NCBI GenBank assembly: GCA_964556545.1
Contig: CAZKWE010000060.1
Coordinates: 1 to 36,120 of the forward strand
Origin: JALSKU01 sp964556545
Lineage (GTDB): Bacteria; Campylobacterota; Campylobacteria; Campylobacterales; JALSKU01
DNA length: 36,120 nt
Reading direction: 5' to 3'
Made by a program: the position numbers and the translations under genes. Within the stretch, counting starts at the first letter, position 1, and each line of letters opens with the position of its first letter. A model generated the notes under the pieces. The model was not told the DNA's origin and did no database searches. It saw only the letters and a list, made by a program, of their open reading frames with translations. Below, piece by piece: positions 15,555 to 24,370 of this stretch.

Positions 15555-16069
15555 AGTTTCTTAGCTCTTTTTCTCTTTTTCCACTCTTTTTCAAATTTTT
15601 TTCTTTTTAAATACGAGAGTTTTTCTATAAAAAGATGCCCTTTTAAATGATCCGTTTCATGCTGAAAAGCAACTGCCAAAAGCCCGTCACACTCTTTTGT
15701 TATTTTGTTGCCGTATCTATCAAAATATTCGACTTTTATCCATTTGGCTCTTTCAACTTCATCATAATATTCCGGTACACTTAAACAACCTTCCTGATAA
15801 ACGATAGATCCTTCTTTTTCAAGAATTTTCGGATTTATCACTTCTATAAGATTTTCTTTGTTTTGTTCGTCCTTTTCATCCGGTAAAAGTATCAATAGTG
15901 CATTAAGGGGTATAGCTATTTGTATTGCGGCCAACCCTATACCGTTTTTTGCTATCATTGTTTCATACATATCATCAAGCAGTGAGTGAAGTTTTTCATC
16001 AAATACTTTTATATCTTCTGATTTTAATTTTAGTCTCTTGTCCGGATAAGTTATAATTTCTCTTATCAT
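15551..16069 (-). CDS. def: Peptide deformylase
   Basis: A 172-residue metalloenzyme that removes the N-formyl group from nascent proteins at the ribosome. I start at the ATG at 16069 (AAGGA 5 bp upstream), giving MIREIITYPDKRL, the usual N-terminus; longer frames lack a site. The three motifs are present: NGIGLAAIQI (motif 1), YQEGCLSVP (motif 2, metal cysteine) and QHETDHLKGHLF (motif 3, HExxD/H). Eight bp separate it from the GGDEF gene and it overlaps comM by 4 bp. Its grouping with trigger factor and ClpP fits a nascent-chain and protein quality operon. Confidence 0.95.
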   Translation of the reverse strand: MIREIITYPDKRLKLKSEDIKVFDEKLHSLLDDMYETMIAKNGIGLAAIQIAIPLNALLILLPDEKDEQNKENLIEVINPKILEKEGSIVYQEGCLSVPEYYDEVERAKWIKVEYFDRYGNKITKECDGLLAVAFQHETDHLKGHLFIEKLSYLKRKKFEKEWKKRKRAKKL

Positions 16070-16077
16070 TTTGTTCC

Positions 16078-17139
16078 TTATAATTGTTTGCATGCCTTAT
16101 ATATATCTTTACCCTTGCCGCTTTTTTGCATAGCTTCCAAAGCACAGTTGATGCTCTCTTCGATTTCAACCTCTTTATTAACGGGAGCAACACCTATGCC
16201 TATGTCTATATCTATTTCCATATCGTTTAAAATGATATTGGCATTGCTTAGCATTTCAAACATTCTTTCACATGCTTTTTTCGTGCTATCTAAATCGGTA
16301 TGCCTTAAAAGCATGATAAAACTGTTTTCTCCAAAATATGAGATGATATCATTTCTTCTTGAGGTTTTCAGTAGCATTTTTGCTATAATTCTAAGAAGAA
16401 AAATTTTATCTTTTGAAAGAGGAAGTTTTTTAAGAACACTCTTTTTTACCTGAATGGTAACTATGGAACTTTCATAATTAAATTTTTTTATCTTTTCCCT
16501 CTCTTTTTTTGCCTGTTGTATAAAATACCTCTTGTTGTATACTCCAAATCTTGTATCAAAAATAGTACTGTTTTCAATACTTTTAAATGTTTCACCGGCT
16601 TTTATGTATTTTTCCTGCAATATTTCAAGCTGTTTGTCTATGCTTGATACAAATTGGTTAATTTTGGCATTTAAATTTGCCGCACTGTTTTTTATAATCA
16701 GAGGATTTTCATTGGTTTCAAGTTCTTTGTGAGTCTCTTGGGTTATTTGCTTTATAATTTTTATATTTTTATAAATTACATTGACAACTTTTATGATGCT
16801 GTTGATATTTATAAAGATTTCTTTGACATCTTTTTCAATTTCTACTCTGTTTTCACTGTAACTGTTTTCTTCAAATTCCAAAAGTTCCTGTATTTTTTTT
16901 TGAAAATCTATACTTTTTTCATCTAAAAGTTTTTCAAAATATATTCTGTAATTATCCGGAGTAGGCGGTATTGAGTCTTCTATAAGTTTTTTAAGCACTA
17001 CTATGGCAAATCTTTCTACTTCATTTGCAGATGAGTTTATGTCAAATTTAATGGAAACTTTGGAGTGAGCTCTTGACTCTACTTTTTTAGGTTTTTTGTC
17101 TTTTGTTTCTTGTATTACTCTCTTGCTTAGTAGAGCCAC
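16078..17139 (-). CDS. GGDEF-family protein with degenerate signature
   Basis: About 353 residues. I start at the GTG at 17139 because AGGAGG lies 5 bp upstream; a TTG one codon earlier is too close. The N-terminal helical half has SIPPTPDNYRIYFEKLLD, a motif seen before GGDEF domains in several diguanylate cyclases, then a long coiled-coil stretch to about 190. The C-terminal half (about 195-350) has the GGDEF fold pattern: FDTRFGVYNKRYF, then DIISYFGENSFIMLLR where GGDEF should stand, and MEIDIDIGIGVAP. With GENSF in place of GG(D/E)EF, cyclase activity is doubtful; a binding or regulatory role is more likely. It lies between clpP and def. Not a membrane protein. Confidence 0.8.
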   Translation of the reverse strand: MALLSKRVIQETKDKKPKKVESRAHSKVSIKFDINSSANEVERFAIVVLKKLIEDSIPPTPDNYRIYFEKLLDEKSIDFQKKIQELLEFEENSYSENRVEIEKDVKEIFININSIIKVVNVIYKNIKIIKQITQETHKELETNENPLIIKNSAANLNAKINQFVSSIDKQLEILQEKYIKAGETFKSIENSTIFDTRFGVYNKRYFIQQAKKEREKIKKFNYESSIVTIQVKKSVLKKLPLSKDKIFLLRIIAKMLLKTSRRNDIISYFGENSFIMLLRHTDLDSTKKACERMFEMLSNANIILNDMEIDIDIGIGVAPVNKEVEIEESINCALEAMQKSGKGKDIYKACKQL

Positions 17140-17160
17140 CAACTCCTCCTTTTGTTTTGG

Positions 17161-17748
17161 TTATTTTATATTTTTTTCTAAAACTTTATCTATAAGTCCA
17201 TACTCTTTGGCTTCGTTTGAACTCATAAAAAAATCCCTTTCGGTATCTTTTTCTATCTTTTTTAAAGTCTGGTTTGTGTTTTGAGACAAGATTTTATTAA
17301 GTATGCTTTTTAATCTTAGAATTTCCCTGGCTTGAATTTCTATATCTGTTGCCTGTCCCTGTGCTCCGCCCAAAGGCTGGTGTATCATAATCCTTGAATT
17401 GGGAAGAGCAAATCTTTTGCCTTTTTCACCGCAGCTTAGTAAAAATGCTCCCATAGATGCAGCCTGACCTATACAAATAGTACAAATATCAGGTTTTATA
17501 TAATTCATTGTGTCATATATGCTAAAGCCGCTTGTTATTACACCGCCGGGGGAATTGATATATAGATATATATCTTTTTCGGGATCTTCAGCTTCCAAAA
17601 AAAGAAGCTGAGCTACTATGGAAGAGGCAACCTGATCATTAATCTCCCCGCTTAACATGATAATCCTGTCTTTTAGCAGTCTTGAATATATATCATAGCT
17701 TCTTTCGCCTCTGCCTGTTTTTTCTACAACATAAGGTATATAGCTCAT
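17161..17748 (-). CDS. clpP: ATP-dependent Clp protease proteolytic subunit
   Basis: A 195-residue serine peptidase that forms the tetradecameric Clp chamber in the cytoplasm. The catalytic triad sits at the standard positions: S98 (GQAASMGAFLL), H123 (RIMIHQPLGGAQGQ) and D172. The oxyanion glycine region INSPGG is intact. The N-terminus SYIPYVVEKTGRGERSYDIYSRLL matches mature-type ClpP with almost no propeptide. Its ATG directly follows the tig stop (TAAATG), so translation is coupled. The partner ATPases ClpX and ClpA are not in this window. Confidence 0.97.
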   Translation of the reverse strand: MSYIPYVVEKTGRGERSYDIYSRLLKDRIIMLSGEINDQVASSIVAQLLFLEAEDPEKDIYLYINSPGGVITSGFSIYDTMNYIKPDICTICIGQAASMGAFLLSCGEKGKRFALPNSRIMIHQPLGGAQGQATDIEIQAREILRLKSILNKILSQNTNQTLKKIEKDTERDFFMSSNEAKEYGLIDKVLEKNIK

Positions 17749-19056
17749 TTATTTCTCTTGCTCTTCAAGATTTAAAAGTTTTGAAAAAAGTTTATCTTCT
17801 ACCATTGCCATTTTTATAGCCGGTAAAAGACCCTGTTTTTGGTAATATTCAAGGTATTTTTTAGGATCTTGCCCTTGTTGCATCGCTTCATAGTAAATTG
17901 CCTGGACAACTTCATTGTCGTCTACTTTTATATCTTTTTCTTTGGCAAGTTCGTCAACTATAAAAGTTAATTTCACACTCTCTTTAGCTTCATTTTCAAA
18001 CTCTTTTCTAAGTTCTTCCACTTTGTCAGGATTATTTTGAAGTTCCTTTATCTCATCTTCACTTTTGCTTTGCAGTGAATTTCTAAAACTTATATCAATT
18101 TCTTGCTCAACCACACTTTTTGGAAGATCAAATTCTATCTTTTGTATAAGTTCTTCGGTAAATTTTGGCTTTAATTCTTCAAGATAGAGTTTGTTTAATT
18201 TTTCTCTTTTGATCTGTTTTTTGACATTTTTTTCCAAATCTTCTTTTGTAGGATGCTCTATATCCGGTAAAAATCTCTTTAAAAATGCTTCGTCGGATAT
18301 GTCGGGAAGTACTCTTTCTTGGATTTTTTTCAGGGTTACTTTAAACATTGCATCTTTTCCTGCCAAATCAGATGAACCGTATTCTTTTGGAAAAGTAACA
18401 TTTATCTCTTTTGTTTCACCTTTTTTCATACCAATCAATGCATCTTCAAAGCCGGGTATAAAACTTTTGCTTCCTATTTCCAAAGCATACTCTTTTGCTT
18501 TTCCGCCTTCAAATGCTTTGCCGTCAACAAATCCCTCAAAGTCTATTATAGCTATATCTCCTTCTTCAAGCACTTTGTTCTCATCGGCATCTTTTGTTTT
18601 AGAAGCTGCTTTCATCAATTCTTTTATTCTTTCTTCAATCTCTTTTTTGGTAACTCTCGGAGTTTTTAACTGCGGAATGCACTCTTGTACTTTTGAAGTG
18701 TCAACTTTTGGTCTGAAAGATATCTCAAACTCTATGTCTATGCCGCCATTATCATTTTTTTCATATTTTGTAACTTTTGGCTCTCCCATTAAATTGTTTT
18801 TATCTTCGCCGAGTTTTTCAATACTGCCGTTAAGCAATTCTTGAAAAATTTGAGCAATGCTATCTTGCTCAATATTGTCTTTATAGAGTTTTTTAACTAC
18901 TGTCGCAGGGGCTTTGCCTTTTCTAAAGCCATCAATTTTAGCATCTTTAGCAATTTTTTTTGCTATTTTATTTTCTTGTTCTTCAACTTTTTGCTTTGAA
19001 ACTTTTGCTTCAACTTTTGCATTCGCCGAATCAACTTTTTTTGCTTCAATTTCCAT
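17749..19056 (-). CDS. tig: Trigger factor chaperone
   Basis: A 435-residue ribosome-associated chaperone and prolyl isomerase. The ribosome-binding signature is GFRKGKAPATVVKKLY (about residues 43-58). The FKBP-type domain (about 155-245) includes GDIAIIDFEGFVDGKAFEGG and IPGFEDALIGMKKGETKEI. The helical C-terminal arms follow, ending at residue 435. Strong ribosome site AAGGAAAAGGAA precedes the ATG. A TATATT -10 (19090-19095, minus strand) lies in the gap shared with folE. It heads the minus-strand row tig-clpP-GGDEF-def-comM. Confidence 0.97.
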   Translation of the reverse strand: MEIEAKKVDSANAKVEAKVSKQKVEEQENKIAKKIAKDAKIDGFRKGKAPATVVKKLYKDNIEQDSIAQIFQELLNGSIEKLGEDKNNLMGEPKVTKYEKNDNGGIDIEFEISFRPKVDTSKVQECIPQLKTPRVTKKEIEERIKELMKAASKTKDADENKVLEEGDIAIIDFEGFVDGKAFEGGKAKEYALEIGSKSFIPGFEDALIGMKKGETKEINVTFPKEYGSSDLAGKDAMFKVTLKKIQERVLPDISDEAFLKRFLPDIEHPTKEDLEKNVKKQIKREKLNKLYLEELKPKFTEELIQKIEFDLPKSVVEQEIDISFRNSLQSKSEDEIKELQNNPDKVEELRKEFENEAKESVKLTFIVDELAKEKDIKVDDNEVVQAIYYEAMQQGQDPKKYLEYYQKQGLLPAIKMAMVEDKLFSKLLNLEEQEK

Positions 19057-19101
19057 TTAATTCCTTTTCCTTATTAATAATATTTTGATAATATACCAAA
19101 A

Positions 19102-19131
19102 TTTTGCTTTTTTATCATTTAAAAAGCAAAA
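19102..19131. promoter_or_regulatory. Inverted repeat between divergent tig and folE promoters
   Basis: TTTTGCTTTTT (19102-19112) and AAAAAGCAAAA (19121-19131) are perfect 11-bp arms with an 8-bp centre. The repeat covers where the -35 region would be for both the tig -10 (19090-19095, minus) and a folE -10 (TATGCT, 19138-19143). A protein bound here could act on both genes. The arms are AT-rich and might instead be a simple DNA bend or hairpin. Confidence 0.4.
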
Positions 19132-19167
19132 ATGAGTTATGCTTAAATTAATTTTTTTAGGAATATA

Positions 19168-19746
19168 ATGATGGATGATAAGATAAGATTTGAAAAAGCG
19201 GTTGAAATTATACTTGAAACCATAGGAGAAGACCCGACAAGAGAAGGTCTTAAAAAAACACCGCAGAGAGTTTATAAAGCATTTGAATATATGACAAAAG
19301 GATACAGCCAGGATCCGAAAGAAGTTTTAAATCAGGCACTTTTTGAAAGCAGCAATAATGAAATGGTGATTGTAAGAGATATAGAATTTTATTCACTGTG
19401 CGAGCATCACCTTTTGCCGATAATCGGAAGAGCTCATGTTGCATATATTCCAAACGGAAAAGTTGTCGGACTCTCAAAAATACCAAGACTTATAGAAGTT
19501 TATGCCAGAAGACTTCAAATACAGGAGCAGTTAACGGAACAAATAGCGGAAGCTATCAGTGAAGTTATAGAGCCAAAAGGTGTAGGAGTAGTTTTGCAGG
19601 CACGCCATATGTGTATGGAGATGAGAGGAGTGGAAAAGGTTTATAGTTCTACTACGACTTCGGCATTGAGAGGGATTTTTTTAAAAGATAAAACCAGAAA
19701 AGAGTTTTTTGATATTATAAATGCACCACAGACAAACAGGTTTTAA
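19168..19746 (+). CDS. folE: GTP cyclohydrolase I
   Basis: A 192-residue enzyme that converts GTP to 7,8-dihydroneopterin triphosphate, the entry to tetrahydrofolate; the same product can also feed queuosine synthesis. The zinc ligands C78, H81 and C149 are present in FYSLCEHHLLPIIGRAH and ARHMCMEMRGVEK. GTP-site motifs KVVGLSKIPRLIEVYARRLQIQEQL are intact. Two adjacent ATGs (19168 and 19171) both suit the AGGA site. fliI begins 2 bp after its stop, an order I recall from Campylobacter. Confidence 0.97.
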   Translation: MMDDKIRFEKAVEIILETIGEDPTREGLKKTPQRVYKAFEYMTKGYSQDPKEVLNQALFESSNNEMVIVRDIEFYSLCEHHLLPIIGRAHVAYIPNGKVVGLSKIPRLIEVYARRLQIQEQLTEQIAEAISEVIEPKGVGVVLQARHMCMEMRGVEKVYSSTTTSALRGIFLKDKTRKEFFDIINAPQTNRF

Positions 19747-19748
19747 GA

Positions 19749-21080
19749 TTGAAAAATATTGTTTCCAAATTAAAAAAAAATGATTTGTCACCACTTTTTG
19801 GGCTTATAACAAAAGTAAGCTCTACTGTCATAGAAGTTCAAGGGTTAAATCCTAGTATCGGTGATATCGTTAAGCTTGTAAAAAGAGAAAATGCAAGCAG
19901 TGAACTTGGAATGGTAACGGAAATCAGAGGAGAAAAATTTTTTGTATCTCCTTTTGGATTTATAGAAGGTTTTAAAATAGGCGATAAAGTTTTTATGAAT
20001 GAAAGCGGTCTTAGTATTCCTGTGGGAGATAAACTTTTAGGAAGAGTGGTGGATCCTTTTATGAGGCCAAAAGATGGAAAAGGTGACATAAGAGCACAAA
20101 AGTTTACTCCTATAATGAAGCCTCCTATCGAAGCAATGAAAAGAGGAATGATAGATACGATTTTTCCAGTCGGGGTAAAAAGTATTGATGGTCTTTTGAC
20201 ATGCGGAAAAGGGCAAAAAATGGGTATTTTTGCCGGAAGCGGGGTGGGCAAGTCGACACTAATGGGAATGATAGTGAAGGGAAGTCAGGCACCTATAAAA
20301 GTTATAGCTTTGATAGGCGAAAGAGGAAGAGAAGTTCCCGAGTTTATACAAAAAAATCTTGACAATGACTTAAGCAATACGGTTATCATAGTCGCAACCA
20401 GTGATGATTCTCCATTGATGAGAAAATACGGGGCTTTTGCAGCTATGAGTGTTGCAGAATATTTTAAGGAGCAGGGGAAAGATGTTCTTTTTATGATGGA
20501 TTCCATAACAAGATTTGCAATGGCTCAAAGAGAAATCGGGTTGTCTCTTGGCGAGCCTCCCACTTCAAAAGGATATCCTCCCTCGGTTCTTTCTCTTTTG
20601 CCTCAGCTTATGGAGAGAGCAGGCAAAGAGGAAGGCAAAGGCTCAATTACGGCTTTTTTTACTGTTTTGGTTGAGGGTGATGATTTGAGTGATCCTATAT
20701 CGGATCAAAGCAGAAGTATTCTTGACGGACATATAGTTTTAAGCAGAGAAATGACAGATTTTGGCATATATCCTCCTATTGATATATTGAAAAGTGCTTC
20801 AAGAGTGATGAGTGATATAGTTGATGATAAACACAAATATGCATCAATTACATTTAAAAAATTATATTCTCTTTTGAAAGAAAATGAAGTTTTGATAAGA
20901 ATCGGAGCATATCAAAAAGGCACAGACAAGGAGCTTGATTTTGCTATAGATAAAAAAAGAAATATGGAAGAGTTTTTAAAACAATCTCCAAATGAACATA
21001 TCAAGTTTGAAGAGATGATGCAATTGCTGAGTTCCATAGTTGAAAGAAGAAGAAGCAAAAGAAATCAAGAGGATTTTTAA
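19749..21080 (+). CDS. fliI: Flagellum-specific ATPase of the type III export apparatus
   Basis: A 443-residue ATPase that powers export of flagellar rod, hook and filament subunits at the base of the flagellum. Walker A is AGSGVGKST (162-170); GERGREVPEFI and VLFMMDSITRFAMAQREIGLSLGEPP are the FliI/F1-beta family signatures. The N-terminal barrel domain (about 1-95) and C-terminal domain are full length. It starts with TTG, with AGG 8 bp upstream and only 2 bp after folE, so it is probably co-transcribed with folE rather than with other flagellar genes. It marks the organism as flagellated. Confidence 0.95.
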   Translation: MKNIVSKLKKNDLSPLFGLITKVSSTVIEVQGLNPSIGDIVKLVKRENASSELGMVTEIRGEKFFVSPFGFIEGFKIGDKVFMNESGLSIPVGDKLLGRVVDPFMRPKDGKGDIRAQKFTPIMKPPIEAMKRGMIDTIFPVGVKSIDGLLTCGKGQKMGIFAGSGVGKSTLMGMIVKGSQAPIKVIALIGERGREVPEFIQKNLDNDLSNTVIIVATSDDSPLMRKYGAFAAMSVAEYFKEQGKDVLFMMDSITRFAMAQREIGLSLGEPPTSKGYPPSVLSLLPQLMERAGKEEGKGSITAFFTVLVEGDDLSDPISDQSRSILDGHIVLSREMTDFGIYPPIDILKSASRVMSDIVDDKHKYASITFKKLYSLLKENEVLIRIGAYQKGTDKELDFAIDKKRNMEEFLKQSPNEHIKFEEMMQLLSSIVERRRSKRNQEDF

Positions 21081-21162
21081 GTAATGTTTAACGATAAGTA
21101 TCATAGTATCTTTAAACTGCTTATTTAGAAAAAGCCTTTGAAATTAGTATAAGGAAGTATAT

Positions 21163-22353
21163 ATGAGAGTATATCTTGATAATAATGCAACTACCATGGT
21201 TGATCCTGCGGTAAAAGAGGCAATGGATCCGTTTTTTTGCCAAATGTACGGTAATCCGAATTCACTTCATCAGTTTGGAAGTGAGAGTCATCCCGCTCTT
21301 AGAATTGCTATGGATCAGCTATACTCAGGAATAAATGCAAATGATAATGATGATGTTATTGTTACTTCTTGTGCAACCGAAAGTAATAATTGGGTCTTAA
21401 AAGGTGTCTATTTTGATCTTATAAAAAATGGTAAAAAAGATCATATCATAACAAGTTCGGTAGAACACCCCTCTGTTACAGCTACTTGTAAATTTCTTGA
21501 AACCCAGGGAGTTAAGGTAACTTATCTTCCCGTAAACAACGAGGGTGTTGTGGAAGTGGAAGATCTTAAAAATGCTATTAATGACAAAACAGCACTTGTT
21601 TCCATTATGTGGGCAAATAATGAAACAGGTATGATTTTCCCTGTTAAAGAGATAGCTAAGATATGCAAGGAAAATGGAATTTTGTTTCATAGTGACGGTG
21701 TTCAGGCTATCGGGAAGATAAAAGTTGATGTACAGGAAGTTGAGGTTGATTTTTTAAGCTTTTCGGCTCATAAGTTTCACGGACCTAAAGGGGTTGGCGG
21801 ATTGTATATAAAAAACAGTAAAAAATTAACTCCTTTACTTCATGGCGGTGAGCATATGGGTGGTAGAAGAAGCGGCACTCTTAATGTGGCAGGAATTGTA
21901 GCAATGGGCAAGGCTATGGAATTGGCCGATAAGTATATGGATTATGAGTATACGGAAGTAAGAAGACTAAGAGATAAACTTGAAAATGCCATTTTGGAGA
22001 TACCTGATGTTTTTGTAGTAGGAAAAAAAGAGCATCGTGTTCCAAATACTATACTTGTCAGTATAAAAGGAGTAGAAGGAGAGGGTATGCTTTGGGATCT
22101 TAACAGATATGGCATAGCGGCAAGTACGGGAAGTGCATGTGCGAGTGAAGATCTTGAATCAAATCCGGTAATGCAAGCCATAGGGGCTGAAGCAGATCTT
22201 GCTCATACGGCATTAAGACTAAGTTTAAGTAGATTTACAACTGAAGAAGAGATAGATTATGCAATAAAACAGATAAAACAGGCAGTTGCAAGATTAAGAG
22301 CGATTTCCAGCACTTACTCTTATGCACCTAAAAATCATAAAAGCGGATTGTAA
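21163..22353 (+). CDS. nifS: Cysteine desulfurase, NifS type
   Basis: A 396-residue PLP enzyme that takes sulfur from cysteine as a persulfide for Fe-S cluster assembly. It begins with YLDNNATTMVDP. The PLP lysine is K204 (SFSAHKFHGPKG), with SSVEHPSV and HSDGVQAIGK around the cofactor site. The catalytic cysteine is C326 in ASTGSACASED, on the loop typical of the NifS/IscS group. It precedes nifU by 11 bp. In epsilonproteobacteria this NIF-type pair is the general housekeeping system, so it is not evidence of nitrogen fixation. The 82-bp leader contains a GATAAGTATC-like palindromic stretch near 21095; a metal regulator is possible but unproved. Confidence 0.95.
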   Translation: MRVYLDNNATTMVDPAVKEAMDPFFCQMYGNPNSLHQFGSESHPALRIAMDQLYSGINANDNDDVIVTSCATESNNWVLKGVYFDLIKNGKKDHIITSSVEHPSVTATCKFLETQGVKVTYLPVNNEGVVEVEDLKNAINDKTALVSIMWANNETGMIFPVKEIAKICKENGILFHSDGVQAIGKIKVDVQEVEVDFLSFSAHKFHGPKGVGGLYIKNSKKLTPLLHGGEHMGGRRSGTLNVAGIVAMGKAMELADKYMDYEYTEVRRLRDKLENAILEIPDVFVVGKKEHRVPNTILVSIKGVEGEGMLWDLNRYGIAASTGSACASEDLESNPVMQAIGAEADLAHTALRLSLSRFTTEEEIDYAIKQIKQAVARLRAISSTYSYAPKNHKSGL

Positions 22354-22364
22354 AAGGAATAGAT

Positions 22365-23339
22365 ATGGCAAAAAATGATTTGATAAGCGGAAGTATATGG
22401 GAAGAGTATTCTCAAGTAGTGCAAGAGAGAATGAATAATCCTAAAAATATGGGTGAAATAACCGAAGAAGAAGCCAAAAAAATGGGCGGTAAACTTATAG
22501 TGGCTGACTTTGGAGCCGAGAGTTGCGGTGATGCGGTAAGGCTTTATTGGGTGGTTGATCCGAAAACAGACAAGATTATAAATGCCAAATTTAAAAGTTT
22601 TGGATGCGGAACCGCCATAGCAAGTAGTGATACTATGGTAGAACTTTGTAAAGGTAAAACAGTAGATGAAGCGGTAAAGATAACCAATATTGATGTTGAA
22701 AAAGCTATGCGAGATACTCCTGAAACTCCTGCAGTTCCACCTCAAAAGATGCATTGCTCCGTTATGGCTTATGATGTCATAAAAAGAGCTGCCGCACAAT
22801 ATAAAGGTGTAGATGAAGAGAGTTTTGAAGATGAAATAATTGTTTGTGAATGTGCCAGAGTAAGCCTTGGTACTATAAAAGAAGTTATCAAAATAAATGA
22901 CTTAAAAACAGTCGAAGAGATAACGGATTATACAAAAGCCGGAGCATTTTGCAAGAGTTGCATAAAACCCGGGGGACATGAGAAAAGAAAATATTATTTA
23001 GTAGATATACTGGCTCAAACAAGGGCTGAAATGGAGGCTGAGAAATTGCAAATGAGTGAAAAAACAGCAGAAGAGATATCATTTAAAGATATGACAGTCG
23101 TGCAAAAATTAAAAGCTATTGAAGAAATTATAGATGAATATATAAGACCTATGCTTGTAATGGATGGAGGAAATCTTGAAATTCTTGATATAAAAGAGAA
23201 TGAAGATTATACCGATATTTACATAAGATATCTTGGAGCATGCAGTGGATGTGCAAGTAGTGCGACAGGAACTTTGTATGCTATAAAGGCAATTTTAAAA
23301 GAAAAAATTGACGAAGGCATCAGGATTTTTCCCGTATAA
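22365..23339 (+). CDS. nifU: Fe-S cluster scaffold NifU, three-domain
   Basis: A 324-residue scaffold with all three domains. The N-terminal IscU-like domain (about 10-140) has cluster cysteines C54 (SCGD), C81 (GCGTA) and C131 (HCSVM). The central [2Fe-2S] BFD-like domain (about 158-215) has C161, C163, C196 and C199. The C-terminal NifU domain (about 245-324) has GACSGCASS (C293, C296). All cluster ligands are intact. It receives sulfur from NifS, encoded 11 bp upstream, and passes clusters to target proteins in the cytoplasm. Confidence 0.96.
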   Translation: MAKNDLISGSIWEEYSQVVQERMNNPKNMGEITEEEAKKMGGKLIVADFGAESCGDAVRLYWVVDPKTDKIINAKFKSFGCGTAIASSDTMVELCKGKTVDEAVKITNIDVEKAMRDTPETPAVPPQKMHCSVMAYDVIKRAAAQYKGVDEESFEDEIIVCECARVSLGTIKEVIKINDLKTVEEITDYTKAGAFCKSCIKPGGHEKRKYYLVDILAQTRAEMEAEKLQMSEKTAEEISFKDMTVVQKLKAIEEIIDEYIRPMLVMDGGNLEILDIKENEDYTDIYIRYLGACSGCASSATGTLYAIKAILKEKIDEGIRIFPV

Positions 23340-23381
23340 AAAATCATGTACCAAGTTGCCTATAGAAAGACAGATACTTAA

Positions 23382-24356
23382 GTGAAAAAAAATATTATAT
23401 TTTTGGCATTAATTTTATATAATCCGATTATTTTAAATGCAGATGATAAATCGGGATATATAGATAAGACTCACCGACTTTTAAGTGATTGGATATATGA
23501 TACTTCCAATAAAATAGATACTTTTTTTTCAAGAAAAGATATGGAGTTTCATACCAAAAATAGGTCATACTTCAATCTTTCATTTGATATGTATACCCAA
23601 GAGCATGCCAAATCCGCCTATAAATTTAATGCAAAACTTAGAATAAAACTCCCAAAAACACAAAAAAGTCTTCATCTTGTTTTGGAAGATTTTAAAAACA
23701 ATATCTCTGCAGATCAACAAACAAGTTCAAGTATTGCCAATACGGTAGCAGACAACAGTTATATACTCGGGATAGAACTTGATAAAAAAGATACCAAATT
23801 TGCAAAAGTAAAATTTGGCTCAGGAGTGCATTTTAGCGGTATTGCTCCTGATGGCTATATTTCGTTGTATCTTTCCAAGACATTTTATCAAAGAGGTAAT
23901 TGGGAAGTTGAGATAAACAATAATGCCAAATATTTTATCAGGAAGCATTTTGATAATACAATGCAGTTTCTTGTATATAAAGTTATAAATGAAAATTACA
24001 AATTTACTTTCTTAAATGATTATCACTATAAAGAAGAAGGCAATTGCTTAAACGAAACACTCAATGCCTTGATACTTGATAAATATATCAGTCCTAAAGA
24101 GGGAATCAGCAGCTCTTTTTCACTTTATAGTTCAAAAGACAATACAAATAATTTTAAATTGCATTATTATCTTGTACAAACTTCATATAAAAGATTTTTT
24201 TATCATAATTTTGCTTACTATGAATTTAGTCCCGGAGTAATATTTAGAGATAGTTATGATTTTAAGCCAAAGTTAAGAGCCGTTTTAAAAATAGGAGTTT
24301 ATTTTAGTAAATTTTCATTAAGCGGCTACAACAAATTTAACACACAAAAACATTAA
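23382..24356 (+). CDS. Predicted outer-membrane or periplasmic protein, unknown
   Basis: The product is 324 residues, starting at a GTG without a convincing ribosome site. The signal peptide is KKNIIFLALILYNPIILNA. The rest lacks transmembrane helices and alternates hydrophobic and polar residues in short strands with many aromatics (SYFNLSFDMYTQE, YISLYLSKTFYQRGN, KLHYYLVQTSYKRFFYHNFA, LKIGVYFSKFSLSGY), as expected of a beta-barrel. I recognise no family. It begins 42 bp after nifU and ends 14 bp before a response regulator gene. The tight link to the regulator suggests it senses or protects the envelope under that regulator, but this is inference. Confidence 0.7.
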   Translation: MKKNIIFLALILYNPIILNADDKSGYIDKTHRLLSDWIYDTSNKIDTFFSRKDMEFHTKNRSYFNLSFDMYTQEHAKSAYKFNAKLRIKLPKTQKSLHLVLEDFKNNISADQQTSSSIANTVADNSYILGIELDKKDTKFAKVKFGSGVHFSGIAPDGYISLYLSKTFYQRGNWEVEINNNAKYFIRKHFDNTMQFLVYKVINENYKFTFLNDYHYKEEGNCLNETLNALILDKYISPKEGISSSFSLYSSKDNTNNFKLHYYLVQTSYKRFFYHNFAYYEFSPGVIFRDSYDFKPKLRAVLKIGVYFSKFSLSGYNKFNTQKH

Positions 24357-24370
24357 CAAATATTTAACAT

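Noticed and set aside
21090..21110. Fur-like or other metal box before nifS (GATAAGTATC and a nearby AGTATC)
   Set aside because: The symmetry is only partial and AT-rich, so it was not listed as a site.
21163..23339. nifS-nifU as evidence for nitrogen fixation
   Set aside because: Epsilonproteobacteria use this pair as their general Fe-S assembly system, and no nifHDK or other nif gene is in the window.
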